Shown in pieces: positions 35,969 to 44,004 of a stretch of 64,000 nucleotides of DNA. The position numbers and the translations under genes were made by a program. The notes beneath the pieces were generated by a model that was given only the letters and a program-made list of their open reading frames with translations, was not told the DNA's origin and ran no database searches. Source of the stretch: an uncultured Christensenella sp. (GTDB lineage: Bacteria; Bacillota; Clostridia; Christensenellales; Pumilibacteraceae). Within the stretch, counting starts at the first letter, position 1, and each line of letters opens with the position of its first letter. The DNA lies in assembly GCA_949948895.1 (NCBI GenBank), contig CATLHE010000001.1, forward strand, positions 1 to 64,000. Reading direction: 5' to 3'.

Positions 35969-36808
35969 TTATTCTCCGTGGTATTTGCGTTTTACTATGC
36001 GTTCGACGGCGGCTACCGCCAGGTACATAGCGGTCGCTAGCAGACACAGTATGACCGTGCTTGCCATTACAAGGTCCATTTTAAACACTTGACTGCCATA
36101 GATTATCAAATAACCGAGCCCCGCGGTGGACACCAGATATTCGCCCATGATAGTGCCGACCCATGCAAGCCCTACGTTTATTTTGAGCATGTTTACGAGC
36201 GCGGGCACGTTGGCGGGGAATATGAGTTTTGTTAGGATCTGAGTGCGTGACGCGCCCATGGATTTGAGCAATAGTATCTTGCCTTCGTCCACAGCCATCA
36301 GTCCGTTAAGAACGCTTATCACCGTTACTATAAGGCAGATGAGTACCGTCATCACCACAATGGCTTGCATGCCCGCGCCCACCCATATGATGATAATGGG
36401 ACCGAGCGCGATTTTGGGCAAGGCGTTGAGCACGACTATATACGGCTCCATCACGCGTCTCAGTTTTTTAAACCGCCACAACAGCACGGCTATGAGTATA
36501 CCGAGCGCGCTTGCCGCGACAAAGCCTATCGCGCACTCGCCGAGCGTGTAGCCTATATGGATGAATAAGTCTTTTACGTCAATCGTTCCGAGGATCTTGA
36601 CTATTCGCGACGGGCATGAAGTGATAAAAGGATCTATCCAGCCCACCGTTGCCGCAAGTTCCCAAACTCCTATAAAGACAAAAAGCAGACCTATCTGCAA
36701 AAGCACCGTTGTGATCTTGTCGTTTCGACGCTTTGCGAGATACACCTGCCTCGGCGACTTGACTTTCGCCATGCGGCAGGGCAATTTGGATCGCGCTTTT
36801 TCGGTCAT
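35969..36808 (-). CDS. ABC transporter permease (Ssu/Tau/NMT1 type)
   Basis: The 279-aa protein has about six membrane helices and the coupling motif LLKSMGASRTQILTKLIFPA near residue 180, as in SsuC/TauC-type permeases (BPD_transp_1). It is the last gene of an operon holding a substrate-binding lipoprotein, an ATPase and a small protein. The class imports sulfonates, taurine, nitrate or pyrimidine precursors; the substrate cannot be deduced here. The reading begins MTEKARSKLPCRMAKVKSPR, and the Met at residue 13 is an alternative start. Confidence 0.9.
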   Translation of the reverse strand: MTEKARSKLPCRMAKVKSPRQVYLAKRRNDKITTVLLQIGLLFVFIGVWELAATVGWIDPFITSCPSRIVKILGTIDVKDLFIHIGYTLGECAIGFVAASALGILIAVLLWRFKKLRRVMEPYIVVLNALPKIALGPIIIIWVGAGMQAIVVMTVLICLIVTVISVLNGLMAVDEGKILLLKSMGASRTQILTKLIFPANVPALVNMLKINVGLAWVGTIMGEYLVSTAGLGYLIIYGSQVFKMDLVMASTVILCLLATAMYLAVAAVERIVKRKYHGE

Positions 36809-36874
36809 TATGATTACCTCCGTTTACGTTTGTCTTTGGATTGTATCGGCAGGCGGGTTCGGTTCCCGCCTGAA

Positions 36875-37078
36875 TTATTGCGCCTTTTCGGGCGAGTCCG
36901 TTATCTCGTCGTCGCCGTCGGATTTTTTGTCTTTGTCCGCAAGCGCGACCTTGACTTTGACGTACACCGTTTTTCCTACCTGAAAAAGGTATTCGCCTAT
37001 ATTTTGGAGCAATTCTTCTATCTCGGACAGTATCTGTTTGCCCGTGATCTTGTTTTCGGTGACTTCGTGTTCGTTCAT
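36875..37078 (-). CDS. Small acidic protein coupled to the ABC ATPase gene
   Basis: The 67-aa protein begins MNEHEVTENKITGKQILSEI. Its ATG overlaps the ATPase stop (ATGA), and a perfect AGGAGG lies eight bases upstream, inside the ATPase gene. The first 45 residues form an amphipathic helix and a short hydrophobic stretch (LLQNIGEYLFQVGKTVYVKV). The last 20 are charged and acidic. It has no signal peptide. Placement between ATPase and permease suggests an accessory or regulatory subunit; I do not recognise a family. Confidence 0.75.
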   Translation of the reverse strand: MNEHEVTENKITGKQILSEIEELLQNIGEYLFQVGKTVYVKVKVALADKDKKSDGDDEITDSPEKAQ

Positions 37079-37827
37079 AACGACACCTCCTTCCAAATGC
37101 GGTCGAACCATTGCGAAAAGCTCGGATGTTCGCGTTTTTTGAGCGGCGTGGGCGCGTCGATGTCCACGTCGAATATTTTTTTGACCGTTGCGGGACGCCC
37201 CGTGAGAACGACTATCCTGTCCGCCATGGAAACGGCTTCCGAAATGTCGTGAGTGACGAGAAGCGCCGTTTTCTTTTCGTTTTTTATGATCGAGTAAACG
37301 TCGTCGCAAACCGTCATGCGCGTTTGAAAATCGACGGCGGAAAACGGTTCGTCCAGCAATAACAGTTTGGGCTTGAACGCGAGCGTGCGAATAAGCGCCG
37401 CGCGCTGTCGCATACCGCCCGAAAGCTGCGTAGGGTAGTGCGTGCGGAATTCGCCCAAACCGTATTTATCGAGCATGGCGAGCGCGTACTCGCGGTTTTC
37501 TTTGGTCAGCTTTTTTTGTACCGACAGTCCCAAAAACACGTTGGATTCGATAGTCCGCCATTCGAAGAGATTGTCGCGTTGAAGCATGTACCCGACGTCG
37601 CCCGAGCCCGCAGTGACAGGCTTTCCGCCCACCGTAACGCTCCCGCGCGTGGGTGAGATAAGCCCGGCTATCATGGAAAGCACAGTCGTTTTTCCGCAAC
37701 CAGACGGTCCGACGAGAGCGATAAATTCGCCCTCGTCAACCGCAAGGTTGAGGTTTCGCACGGCTTCCGTCTCGTCTGTTTCGGTCTGGTAGATCAGGTC
37801 TACTCGGTCGAGTTCGAGAAGCGCCAT
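37075..37827 (-). CDS. ABC transporter ATP-binding protein (Ssu/Tau type)
   Basis: The 250-aa protein has Walker A GPSGCGKTT near residue 39, the signature LSGGMRQRAAL near residue 135, Walker B LLLLDEPFSAVD and the switch histidine in VTHDISEA near residue 195. It is a full nucleotide-binding subunit of the nitrate/sulfonate/taurine subclass, energising the neighbouring permease at the inner membrane face. It lies 11 bases after the substrate-binding protein gene and overlaps the small protein gene. Confidence 0.95.
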   Translation of the reverse strand: MALLELDRVDLIYQTETDETEAVRNLNLAVDEGEFIALVGPSGCGKTTVLSMIAGLISPTRGSVTVGGKPVTAGSGDVGYMLQRDNLFEWRTIESNVFLGLSVQKKLTKENREYALAMLDKYGLGEFRTHYPTQLSGGMRQRAALIRTLAFKPKLLLLDEPFSAVDFQTRMTVCDDVYSIIKNEKKTALLVTHDISEAVSMADRIVVLTGRPATVKKIFDVDIDAPTPLKKREHPSFSQWFDRIWKEVSL

Positions 37828-37838
37828 GAGTTCCTCCG

Positions 37839-38846
37839 TTAAAGCTCGAGCTCTTTGATAAGCTCGTTGGCTATGTCGTTATTGACCGCCGCCGAATAAT
37901 CCGCACGCGTCGACAACGTGCCCGCGTTTTCCATGATTTCCTGCAAGTGGTTGAAGTCGGTCTCGCTCATGACGGGCGAATGCGACCATGCGTCTATGGC
38001 AAGGTAACTGCGCACCGCGGCGGCGGCGGACTCTTCGCTCGTGCCGGCAAACGATTTCACAAGCGATTTTGCGACCGTTTCGGGCGTGTTTTCTTTCATA
38101 TATTTGTAGCCGCGAAGAACTGCGCGAAGGAACGCCTTGGCGGTGTTTCCGTTTTTGTTGAGCCAAGATTTTTGCGCCGAGAACGCGGTGTACGGCACGC
38201 CGCCCGCGGCTTCGCCGACCGACGCGACTATATAACCCTTGCCGAGCGCAACGTATTCGGATGCGGTGGGCTCGAACATGGTGGTGTAGTCGACCGTTTT
38301 ATCGGTGTCGAAAGTACCGACCATCGCGTCGAAAGCGACGGACGTGTCAAACAGCGGAGTGTCGGTGGATACGCCGTGCTCGTTAAGCACCCATTGAAGC
38401 GTCATAGCAGGAACGCCGCCGGGACGCCCCGCGAGTATGCGTTTGCCCTCTAAGTTAGCCCAATCGAAATCGGGTTCGGGCTCGCGTCCTACCAAGAACG
38501 AACCGTCGCAGCGCGTGAGCTGTCCGAAAATAACGGGGTAGTCGCGCTGACCTTCCACGTGGCAGTATATCGTTGCCTCGGGACCCATGAGTCCTATGTC
38601 GGCAGAGCCCGATATGACGGACGTCATAACTTTATCCGCGCCGCCGCCGTTGCTCAGTTTGATCTTGATATTTTCGTCGTCGAAATAGCCGTTGTTAATG
38701 GCTATGTATAGCGGCGCGTAAAATATCGAGTGCGTGACCTCGCTCAGTCTTACGGTAGTTTTGCCGTCGTTTCCGCACGCCGCAAAAGCGCAAGGGAACA
38801 CAAGCATGAGTGCGGCGCAAAGCGTCGCGGTCAGTCGTCTTTTCAT
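37839..38846 (-). CDS. ABC transporter substrate-binding lipoprotein (NMT1/SsuA type)
   Basis: From the ATG at 38846 (preceded by GGGAGG) the protein is 335 aa. It begins MKRRLTATLCAALMLVFPCA and carries a lipobox FAAC, so it is lipid-anchored outside the membrane. The body has the NMT1/SsuA pattern: YAPLYIAINNGYFDDENI near residue 40, a GGADKVMTSVISGSADIGL binding segment and GRPGGVPAMTLQW. It is first in the operon. The ligand could be a sulfonate, a pyrimidine precursor or another small anion. No thiamine riboswitch was found upstream. Confidence 0.9.
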   Translation of the reverse strand: MKRRLTATLCAALMLVFPCAFAACGNDGKTTVRLSEVTHSIFYAPLYIAINNGYFDDENIKIKLSNGGGADKVMTSVISGSADIGLMGPEATIYCHVEGQRDYPVIFGQLTRCDGSFLVGREPEPDFDWANLEGKRILAGRPGGVPAMTLQWVLNEHGVSTDTPLFDTSVAFDAMVGTFDTDKTVDYTTMFEPTASEYVALGKGYIVASVGEAAGGVPYTAFSAQKSWLNKNGNTAKAFLRAVLRGYKYMKENTPETVAKSLVKSFAGTSEESAAAAVRSYLAIDAWSHSPVMSETDFNHLQEIMENAGTLSTRADYSAAVNNDIANELIKELEL

Positions 38847-38981
38847 TGTCTTTCCTCCCATTGGATTATATTTCAGTCTATGCGGTGCGCTCTTTTGCCG
38901 TTACGTCGATTTTTTAGGCGTTATATAGTGCTATTTTGAAAAAGTATGCATTTTTTGAAAGATAAAAGCATATATTCTTTG

Positions 38982-39019
38982 CGGTATGTCGGAGATATAT
39001 AGTCGACATGTGCATACCG
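38982..39019. promoter_or_regulatory. Inverted repeat upstream of the ABC transporter operon
   Basis: CGGTATG (38982-38988) pairs with CATACCG (39013-39019), and the inner ATGTCG (38986-38991) pairs with CGACAT (39004-39009). It stands in the gap of about 285 bp between the divergent ABC operon and the four-helix protein gene, the rest of which is AT-rich without other recognised features. It could be an operator or a cruciform. Confidence 0.5.
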
Positions 39020-39132
39020 TTATGCTGCTATGCAACAGTTTTGTGATTTATTCGACAAAAAGATGAATTTTAATCCTATATAGCATTTTATCGGTGATAT
39101 AAATATAGTATATAAATCCCTTGGAGGTAAAA

Positions 39133-39633
39133 ATGGAAGAAAAGGTCAAAAAGATACTTGGCTACGTTTTTGCGGCTCTCGTCGCAGTAGCTCTTGTGCT
39201 CGTCATCGTCGGCATGTTTGTCGGTCAGCTCGGCGTCAAGGGCGGCGGTGAGAGCGAAACTGTTAAGCTCTTTGATGAAGGATGGGGCAAGTACGGCGCG
39301 CCCAGCAACACGTTTGCTGTGATCTCGTACATAGTTACGATTGTCGGTCTCGTTGTTCTCCTTGCCGACGCCGTTCTTCGCTTGTTTGCTAAAAAGAATC
39401 TCAAGATCGTTCGCATAATCGGCGTAGCACTTGCCGTCGTAGGCGCGATACTCGTTCTTGTTTCCGGTCTTTTGATGGTAAACGATATGTGGAGCGTGTT
39501 CGGCGAGTCGAAAGAGTTGCTTAAAAAAGCGGGTCTCAGCATTTACTGCGCAGCGGGCGTATGGCTTGCATTTATCGGCGGTCTTGTCGGCGGCGTTGCA
39601 GGCGGACTCGGATTGCTTAAGCAGTTCAACTAA
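39133..39633 (+). CDS. Small four-helix membrane protein
   Basis: The start at 39133 is preceded by TTGGAGG; an earlier in-frame TTG lies on the Shine-Dalgarno site itself and is rejected. The product is 166 aa with four hydrophobic helices (near residues 7-34, 60-85, 95-120 and 138-166) and a short loop rich in Gly, Ser and Glu after helix one. It has no recognised motif, stands alone and is closed by a terminator. Confidence 0.8.
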   Translation: MEEKVKKILGYVFAALVAVALVLVIVGMFVGQLGVKGGGESETVKLFDEGWGKYGAPSNTFAVISYIVTIVGLVVLLADAVLRLFAKKNLKIVRIIGVALAVVGAILVLVSGLLMVNDMWSVFGESKELLKKAGLSIYCAAGVWLAFIGGLVGGVAGGLGLLKQFN

Positions 39634-39662
39634 TATCGATTAAGTATTTCAAAACACAAACG

Positions 39663-39686
39663 GAGCGTCCGACGGGCGCTCTTTTT
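39663..39686 (+). terminator. Intrinsic terminator
   Basis: GAGCGTCC pairs with GGGCGCTC (one wobble) over a three-base loop, followed by TTTTT. Confidence 0.88.
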
Positions 39687-39754
39687 GGTTGCGTTTTTTT
39701 ATGGCGTGTGATAAAATATATAATGAATACATATGTCACGGTTTAGGAGAGGAC

Positions 39755-42325
39755 ATGGACAAGACTTACGATCCGAAGTCGTTTGAGGCGAGAATAAATA
39801 AGCGTTGGCTCGATAACGGTTGTTTCGAGCCGAAGCCCGGTAAGGCGAAAAAGAAGTTTTCCATTGTTTTGCCGCCGCCCAATATTACGGGACAGCTCCA
39901 TATAGGACATGCTATGAACACGACCATACCCGACGCGATCGTGCGGTATAAACGCATGAAAGGGTATGAAACGCTATGGTTGCCGGGGTACGACCATGCT
40001 TCTATCGCGACGGAAATGAAAGTCGTAGAAGCTATGAAAGAAGACGGGCTCACCAAAGCGGACGTCGGGCGCGACGGATTTTTGGAACGCGCTTGGGCGT
40101 GGAAAAAGAAATACGGCGACCGTATCGTCGAACAGCAAAAGACCATGGGGTTCAGCCTCGATTGGTCGAGAATGTCGTTCACGATGGACGAAAAACGCGC
40201 GCGCGCGGTGCGCGAGGTGTTTGTAACGCTGTATAACGAGGGGTATATATATCGTGGCGACAGGATCATAAATTGGTGCCCGGGCTGTAAAACGGCTATA
40301 TCCGACGTGGAAGTGGATTACGTTTCCGAGCCGTCGCATTTGTGGCATATAAAATATCCGTTCAAGGATGGCAACGGCGGCGTTACCGTTGCGACTACTC
40401 GACCCGAAACGTTATTGGGCGATACGGCGGTAGCCGTCAACCCTTCGGACCCGCGTTATGCGGGCATGGAAGGGCGGCTTTTGGTATTGCCGTTAGTCGG
40501 ACGCGAGATACCCATTGTGTTCGACGAGTACGTCGAAAAGGATTTCGGTACGGGTGCGGTCAAGATAACGCCCGCGCACGATCCAAACGACTTCGAGGTG
40601 GGTAGACGTCACGATCTCGAAGTGATACGGGTGATGAACGACGACGGCACTATGAACGAGCATGCGGGCAAATATAACGGTATGACCCGCGAAGCGGCAA
40701 GAGCCGCGGTGGTTAAAGACCTTCAAGAGCTCGGACTGTTGGTCAAGACGGAAGACTATACGCACAATGTCGGGCATTGCAGCAGATGCAAACAGACGGT
40801 CGAGCCCATTGTGTCCAAACAGTGGTTCGTCAAGATGAAAGAGCTTGCCGAGCCCGCCATAAAAGCTGTCGAGAGCGGCGATATAAAGTTTATACCCAAG
40901 CGCTTTGAAAAATCGTACTTTAATTGGATGCGCAATATCCGCGATTGGTGCATATCGCGTCAGCTTTGGTGGGGACACCGTATCCCCGTGTTTTACTGCG
41001 ACGGTTGCGGCGCGGAGATAGCGAGCAAAGAGGATATAACGGTATGCCCGCACTGCGGCGGAAAAGTGCGTCAGGACGAGGACGTATTGGATACGTGGTT
41101 CTCTTCGGCGCTGTGGCCGTTCTCTACGCTCGGCTGGCCGGACGAGACCGACGATCTTGCCAAGTATTATCCTACCGATCTTCTTGTTACGGCGTACGAT
41201 ATAATTACTTTCTGGGTGTCGCGCATGATATTCGCGGGGCTCAAATTCACGGGCAAAGCGCCGTTTAAGGAAGTGTATATCCACGGGCTTGTGCGCGACG
41301 GACAGGGCCGCAAGATGAGTAAATCCTTGGGTAACGGCGTGGACCCTTTAGAAATAGTCAACGAGACGGGTGCGGACGCGCTCAGGTTTTCGCTCGTCAA
41401 CGGTATAGCGCGCGGCGGCGACGTATGCTTTTCGACTTCATCGCTAGCGAGCTACCGCAACTTCATGAACAAGCTCTATAACGCCGCCAAGTTCGTTATA
41501 GGCGCATGTGAAGCCAACGGCTACGAGAAAAATCCCAAGTCGATCACGGCGGCGGACGGCTGGCTTTTGGGTAAGCTCAACAAGCTCATAGGCGCGGTGA
41601 ATACCGCCATGACCCGTTACGACGTGGGGCATGCCGCACAGCTTTTGTACGATTTCATTTGGGACGAGTTTTGCGATTGGTATATCGAGTTCGCCAAAGT
41701 TCAGATAAGAAACGGCAATGCGAAAAACACGGCGGGGCTTTTGCGGTACGCGCTCGACGTTTTGTTAAAGCTCGTGCATCCCATTATACCTTTTATCACG
41801 ACGGAGATATACGACAATCTACCGGGAAGCGAAGGCGAGCTCATGCTATGCGCGTACCCTACCAAAAAGCGCGGCGACTATGAGGCTATGGAAGCGCTTA
41901 CCGAACGCTTTAAGGATTGCGTTCGCGCCGTGCGTAATCTAAAGCAGACCAATAAAGCGGTAGCCAAACAGCCCGAAGTATACTGCGAAGGCGACGGCGC
42001 GCTTATCGAGCTTGCAAAGACGTACTTGCCTACGCTTGCAAAAACTTCCGACGTCACGGTCGGCGCGTGCGACGGCAGAGACTCCGCGCTCATTGCGCTC
42101 GACGGCATAAAATTCCACGTGCCGCTTTGCGACAGCGGAGAAGAGCGCGCGCGGCTCGAGAAAGAACTGAGCTTTGCAGAGTCGGAACTCAAACTCGCAG
42201 AGTCCAAGCTCAACAATGCGGGGTTTGTGAACAAAGCGCCGCAAAAGCTTATCGACGCGGAACGTGAAAAAGTCAAAAACTATTCCGCGCGCATAGCGGC
42301 GCTTAAAGAAAAGCTCGGGAAATAG
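39755..42325 (+). CDS. valS: Valyl-tRNA synthetase
   Basis: From the ATG at 39755 (GGAGAGG upstream) the protein is 856 aa, a normal bacterial ValRS length. The class-I signatures are the HIGH box in PPPNITGQLHIGHAMN near residue 43 and KMSKSLGNGVDPLEI near residue 522. The editing domain shows ATTRPETLLGDTAVAVNP. The C-terminus is the valine-specific coiled-coil arm. No T-box leader is seen upstream. It charges tRNA-Val in the cytoplasm. Confidence 0.97.
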   Translation: MDKTYDPKSFEARINKRWLDNGCFEPKPGKAKKKFSIVLPPPNITGQLHIGHAMNTTIPDAIVRYKRMKGYETLWLPGYDHASIATEMKVVEAMKEDGLTKADVGRDGFLERAWAWKKKYGDRIVEQQKTMGFSLDWSRMSFTMDEKRARAVREVFVTLYNEGYIYRGDRIINWCPGCKTAISDVEVDYVSEPSHLWHIKYPFKDGNGGVTVATTRPETLLGDTAVAVNPSDPRYAGMEGRLLVLPLVGREIPIVFDEYVEKDFGTGAVKITPAHDPNDFEVGRRHDLEVIRVMNDDGTMNEHAGKYNGMTREAARAAVVKDLQELGLLVKTEDYTHNVGHCSRCKQTVEPIVSKQWFVKMKELAEPAIKAVESGDIKFIPKRFEKSYFNWMRNIRDWCISRQLWWGHRIPVFYCDGCGAEIASKEDITVCPHCGGKVRQDEDVLDTWFSSALWPFSTLGWPDETDDLAKYYPTDLLVTAYDIITFWVSRMIFAGLKFTGKAPFKEVYIHGLVRDGQGRKMSKSLGNGVDPLEIVNETGADALRFSLVNGIARGGDVCFSTSSLASYRNFMNKLYNAAKFVIGACEANGYEKNPKSITAADGWLLGKLNKLIGAVNTAMTRYDVGHAAQLLYDFIWDEFCDWYIEFAKVQIRNGNAKNTAGLLRYALDVLLKLVHPIIPFITTEIYDNLPGSEGELMLCAYPTKKRGDYEAMEALTERFKDCVRAVRNLKQTNKAVAKQPEVYCEGDGALIELAKTYLPTLAKTSDVTVGACDGRDSALIALDGIKFHVPLCDSGEERARLEKELSFAESELKLAESKLNNAGFVNKAPQKLIDAEREKVKNYSARIAALKEKLGK

Positions 42326-42348
42326 CCGATTATATTTTGCGCGCGCTA

Positions 42349-42377
42349 TTTACTTTGCTTGCGCTTTATGATAGAAT
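42349..42377 (+). promoter_or_regulatory. Promoter of the DUF4364-TSCPD-bioY group
   Basis: TTTACT (42349-42354), a 17-base spacer and TAGAAT (42372-42377), about 46 bases before the TTG start. Confidence 0.55.
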
Positions 42378-42423
42378 GATCGTACCCGTCCGCAGTATGC
42401 GGGCGGAATAAACGGAGAAAGGT

Positions 42424-42948
42424 TTGGAACAGTCCGAAGAAGATCTACTCAATAAACTGATAGTATTGTTCGTTTTCGACAAAATGGACATCGCGCTCGA
42501 CGAAAAGACGATCATCAACATTTGCTATACGCAAAACGGTTGGATGATGCCGCTCTACTGTATGGACGCTATCCAAAAACTCGTCAAAGCAAACTTTATC
42601 CATCAGGTCGCCCGCGGCAGGGAAAAACTGTACACGCTCACCGTGGACGGCAGGGTTTGTCTTGCCAATTTCTATTCGCGCATACCCGAGTCGCTTAGGC
42701 AGGAGATAAGCGAGTACGTCAAGGAAAACCGCATGTCTTTTAAGCGTCAGCAGGAATACATGCACACCTATTACAAGAACAAAGACGGCACGTATACCGT
42801 GTGGCTGAGGATAGTCGAGCCGACGTCCACGCTTATGGAACTTAAATTCGTCGTTGCAAACAACAAAACGGCTAAGTACATTCACGAAAATTGGGAAAAG
42901 AACGCCGCAAGCGTGTACTTGATGCTTCACGATAAACTTATAGAGTAA
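42424..42948 (+). CDS. DUF4364-family protein
   Basis: The 174-aa protein matches the DUF4364 pattern common in Clostridia: an N-terminal winged-helix-like region (LLNKLIVLFVFDKMDIALDE, then QNGWMMPLYCMDAIQKLV, with EKLYTLTVDGR) and a C-terminal mixed domain. It probably binds DNA, but the role is unknown. The start is TTG, with GGAGAAAGG immediately upstream. Confidence 0.85.
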   Translation: MEQSEEDLLNKLIVLFVFDKMDIALDEKTIINICYTQNGWMMPLYCMDAIQKLVKANFIHQVARGREKLYTLTVDGRVCLANFYSRIPESLRQEISEYVKENRMSFKRQQEYMHTYYKNKDGTYTVWLRIVEPTSTLMELKFVVANNKTAKYIHENWEKNAASVYLMLHDKLIE

Positions 42949-42983
42949 CGCCGCGGCTATCTAAAAACGCAGGAGTAAAAATC

Positions 42984-43232
42984 ATGGAAGAATACACCAC
43001 CAAAGGCACATGCTCGAGCAAAATCATTTTCGAAGTGGAAAACAATAAGATCACTTCGCTTAAATTCGTTGGCGGATGCCGGGGCAATACGCAAGGCGTG
43101 GCGAGGCTTGCCGTCGGACGCGATATCGACGAAGTCATAGCGCTTTGCAGCGGTATACTTTGTCGCGGCGACACCTCGTGTCCCGATCAACTCGCGCGCG
43201 CGCTTAAAGAGTACAAAAGCACGCATGCGTGA
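42984..43232 (+). CDS. TSCPD-domain protein
   Basis: The 82-aa protein carries GGCRGNTQGVARLAVGRDI and the name-giving TSCPDQLARAL at residues 65-75, with four cysteines (Cys in GTC, GGC, LC and SC) likely to bind metal. The domain also occurs at the end of some ribonucleotide reductases; the stand-alone form (TIGR03905) has no assigned function. It overlaps bioY by four bases, so both are probably co-translated. Confidence 0.9.
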   Translation: MEEYTTKGTCSSKIIFEVENNKITSLKFVGGCRGNTQGVARLAVGRDIDEVIALCSGILCRGDTSCPDQLARALKEYKSTHA

Positions 43233-43834
43233 TGAACACCAAACGGCTTGTTAGCATCGCGGTGTTTGCCGCATTGATAACAGTGGGCGGATTGGTGTCC
43301 GTACCCATACCGTTTACGCAAGTGCAACTGTCTTTTCAGACGGTGTTCGTGCTTACGGCGGGAATACTGCTCGGCGGGCGTGACGGCGCGCTTTCCGTGC
43401 TTATTTACATTGCTATGGGGCTGTTGGGCTTGCCCGTATTCACTCAAGGCGGCGGTATCGGCTATGTGTTCATGCCGTCTTTCGGGTATCTTTTGGGCTT
43501 TCCGATAGGCGCGCTCGTCGCGGGCGCGGTCACGGCTCGACTCAAAAAAGCTACGCGCGGCAAAGTGTTTTTGTGTATGCTTTTGGGCATGCTGCCCGCG
43601 TATATCATAGGCGTTACGTATCAAGTGCTTATACTGTATTATTATACAGGCGTAGGGTATGCCGCGGCGATAGGCGGAGTTCCGGCGATAGGCGTGCTCG
43701 CATTAAAGGACGCTGTGCTGTGCGGTTTGGTCGCGTCGCTGTACCCCTCGCTTAAACGAGCTATCCGTTTGGATTCCAAAAATAAAAAGCAAGGTATGAA
43801 AATGCCCGAACATCAAAAAAGTAAGTCGACGTAA
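43229..43834 (+). CDS. bioY: Biotin ECF transporter S component
   Basis: The 201-aa membrane protein has six helices and BioY signatures: VSVPIPFTQVQLSFQTVFVL near residue 24, LLGGRDGALSVLIYIAMGLLGLPVF near residue 47, and GIGYVFMPSFGYLLGFPIGA near residue 76. It binds biotin in the membrane and usually works with the shared EcfA/EcfT module encoded elsewhere. The GTG start overlaps the previous stop. The last 25 residues are a basic tail. No BirA operator was recognised. Confidence 0.94.
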   Translation: MMNTKRLVSIAVFAALITVGGLVSVPIPFTQVQLSFQTVFVLTAGILLGGRDGALSVLIYIAMGLLGLPVFTQGGGIGYVFMPSFGYLLGFPIGALVAGAVTARLKKATRGKVFLCMLLGMLPAYIIGVTYQVLILYYYTGVGYAAAIGGVPAIGVLALKDAVLCGLVASLYPSLKRAIRLDSKNKKQGMKMPEHQKSKST

Positions 43835-43849
43835 ATTGTAGATCGATAG

Positions 43850-43879
43850 AGCGCAGGATGAAATGTCTTGCGCTTTTTG
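43850..43879 (+). terminator. Intrinsic terminator after bioY
   Basis: AGCGCA pairs with TGCGCT around a 13-base loop, followed by TTTTTG. Confidence 0.8.
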
Positions 43880-43942
43880 TACGGTCGCGCGGCGTATGGC
43901 TAAACTATACAAAACTATCGCGAAAATTTAGTCAGTTTGCCG

Positions 43943-43971
43943 TTGAAATTTAATTGTTTAAGTAGTATAAT
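43943..43971 (+). promoter_or_regulatory. Promoter of the MsmK-like ATPase gene
   Basis: TTGAAA (43943-43948), a 17-base spacer and TATAAT (43966-43971). AAGGAG precedes the ATG at 44005. Confidence 0.8.
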
Positions 43972-44004
43972 ATAGATAAACAAAATTGAATTAAGGAGAA
44001 AATC

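Noticed and set aside
38862-39132. TPP or other riboswitch before the NMT1-type ABC operon
   Set aside because: I looked for the conserved thiamine-pyrophosphate motifs because such importers often carry HMP, and found none; only an inverted repeat is present.
39634-39754. T-box leader before valS (and likewise before cysS-cysE)
   Set aside because: The gap is too short and has a terminator of the previous gene but no T-box consensus.
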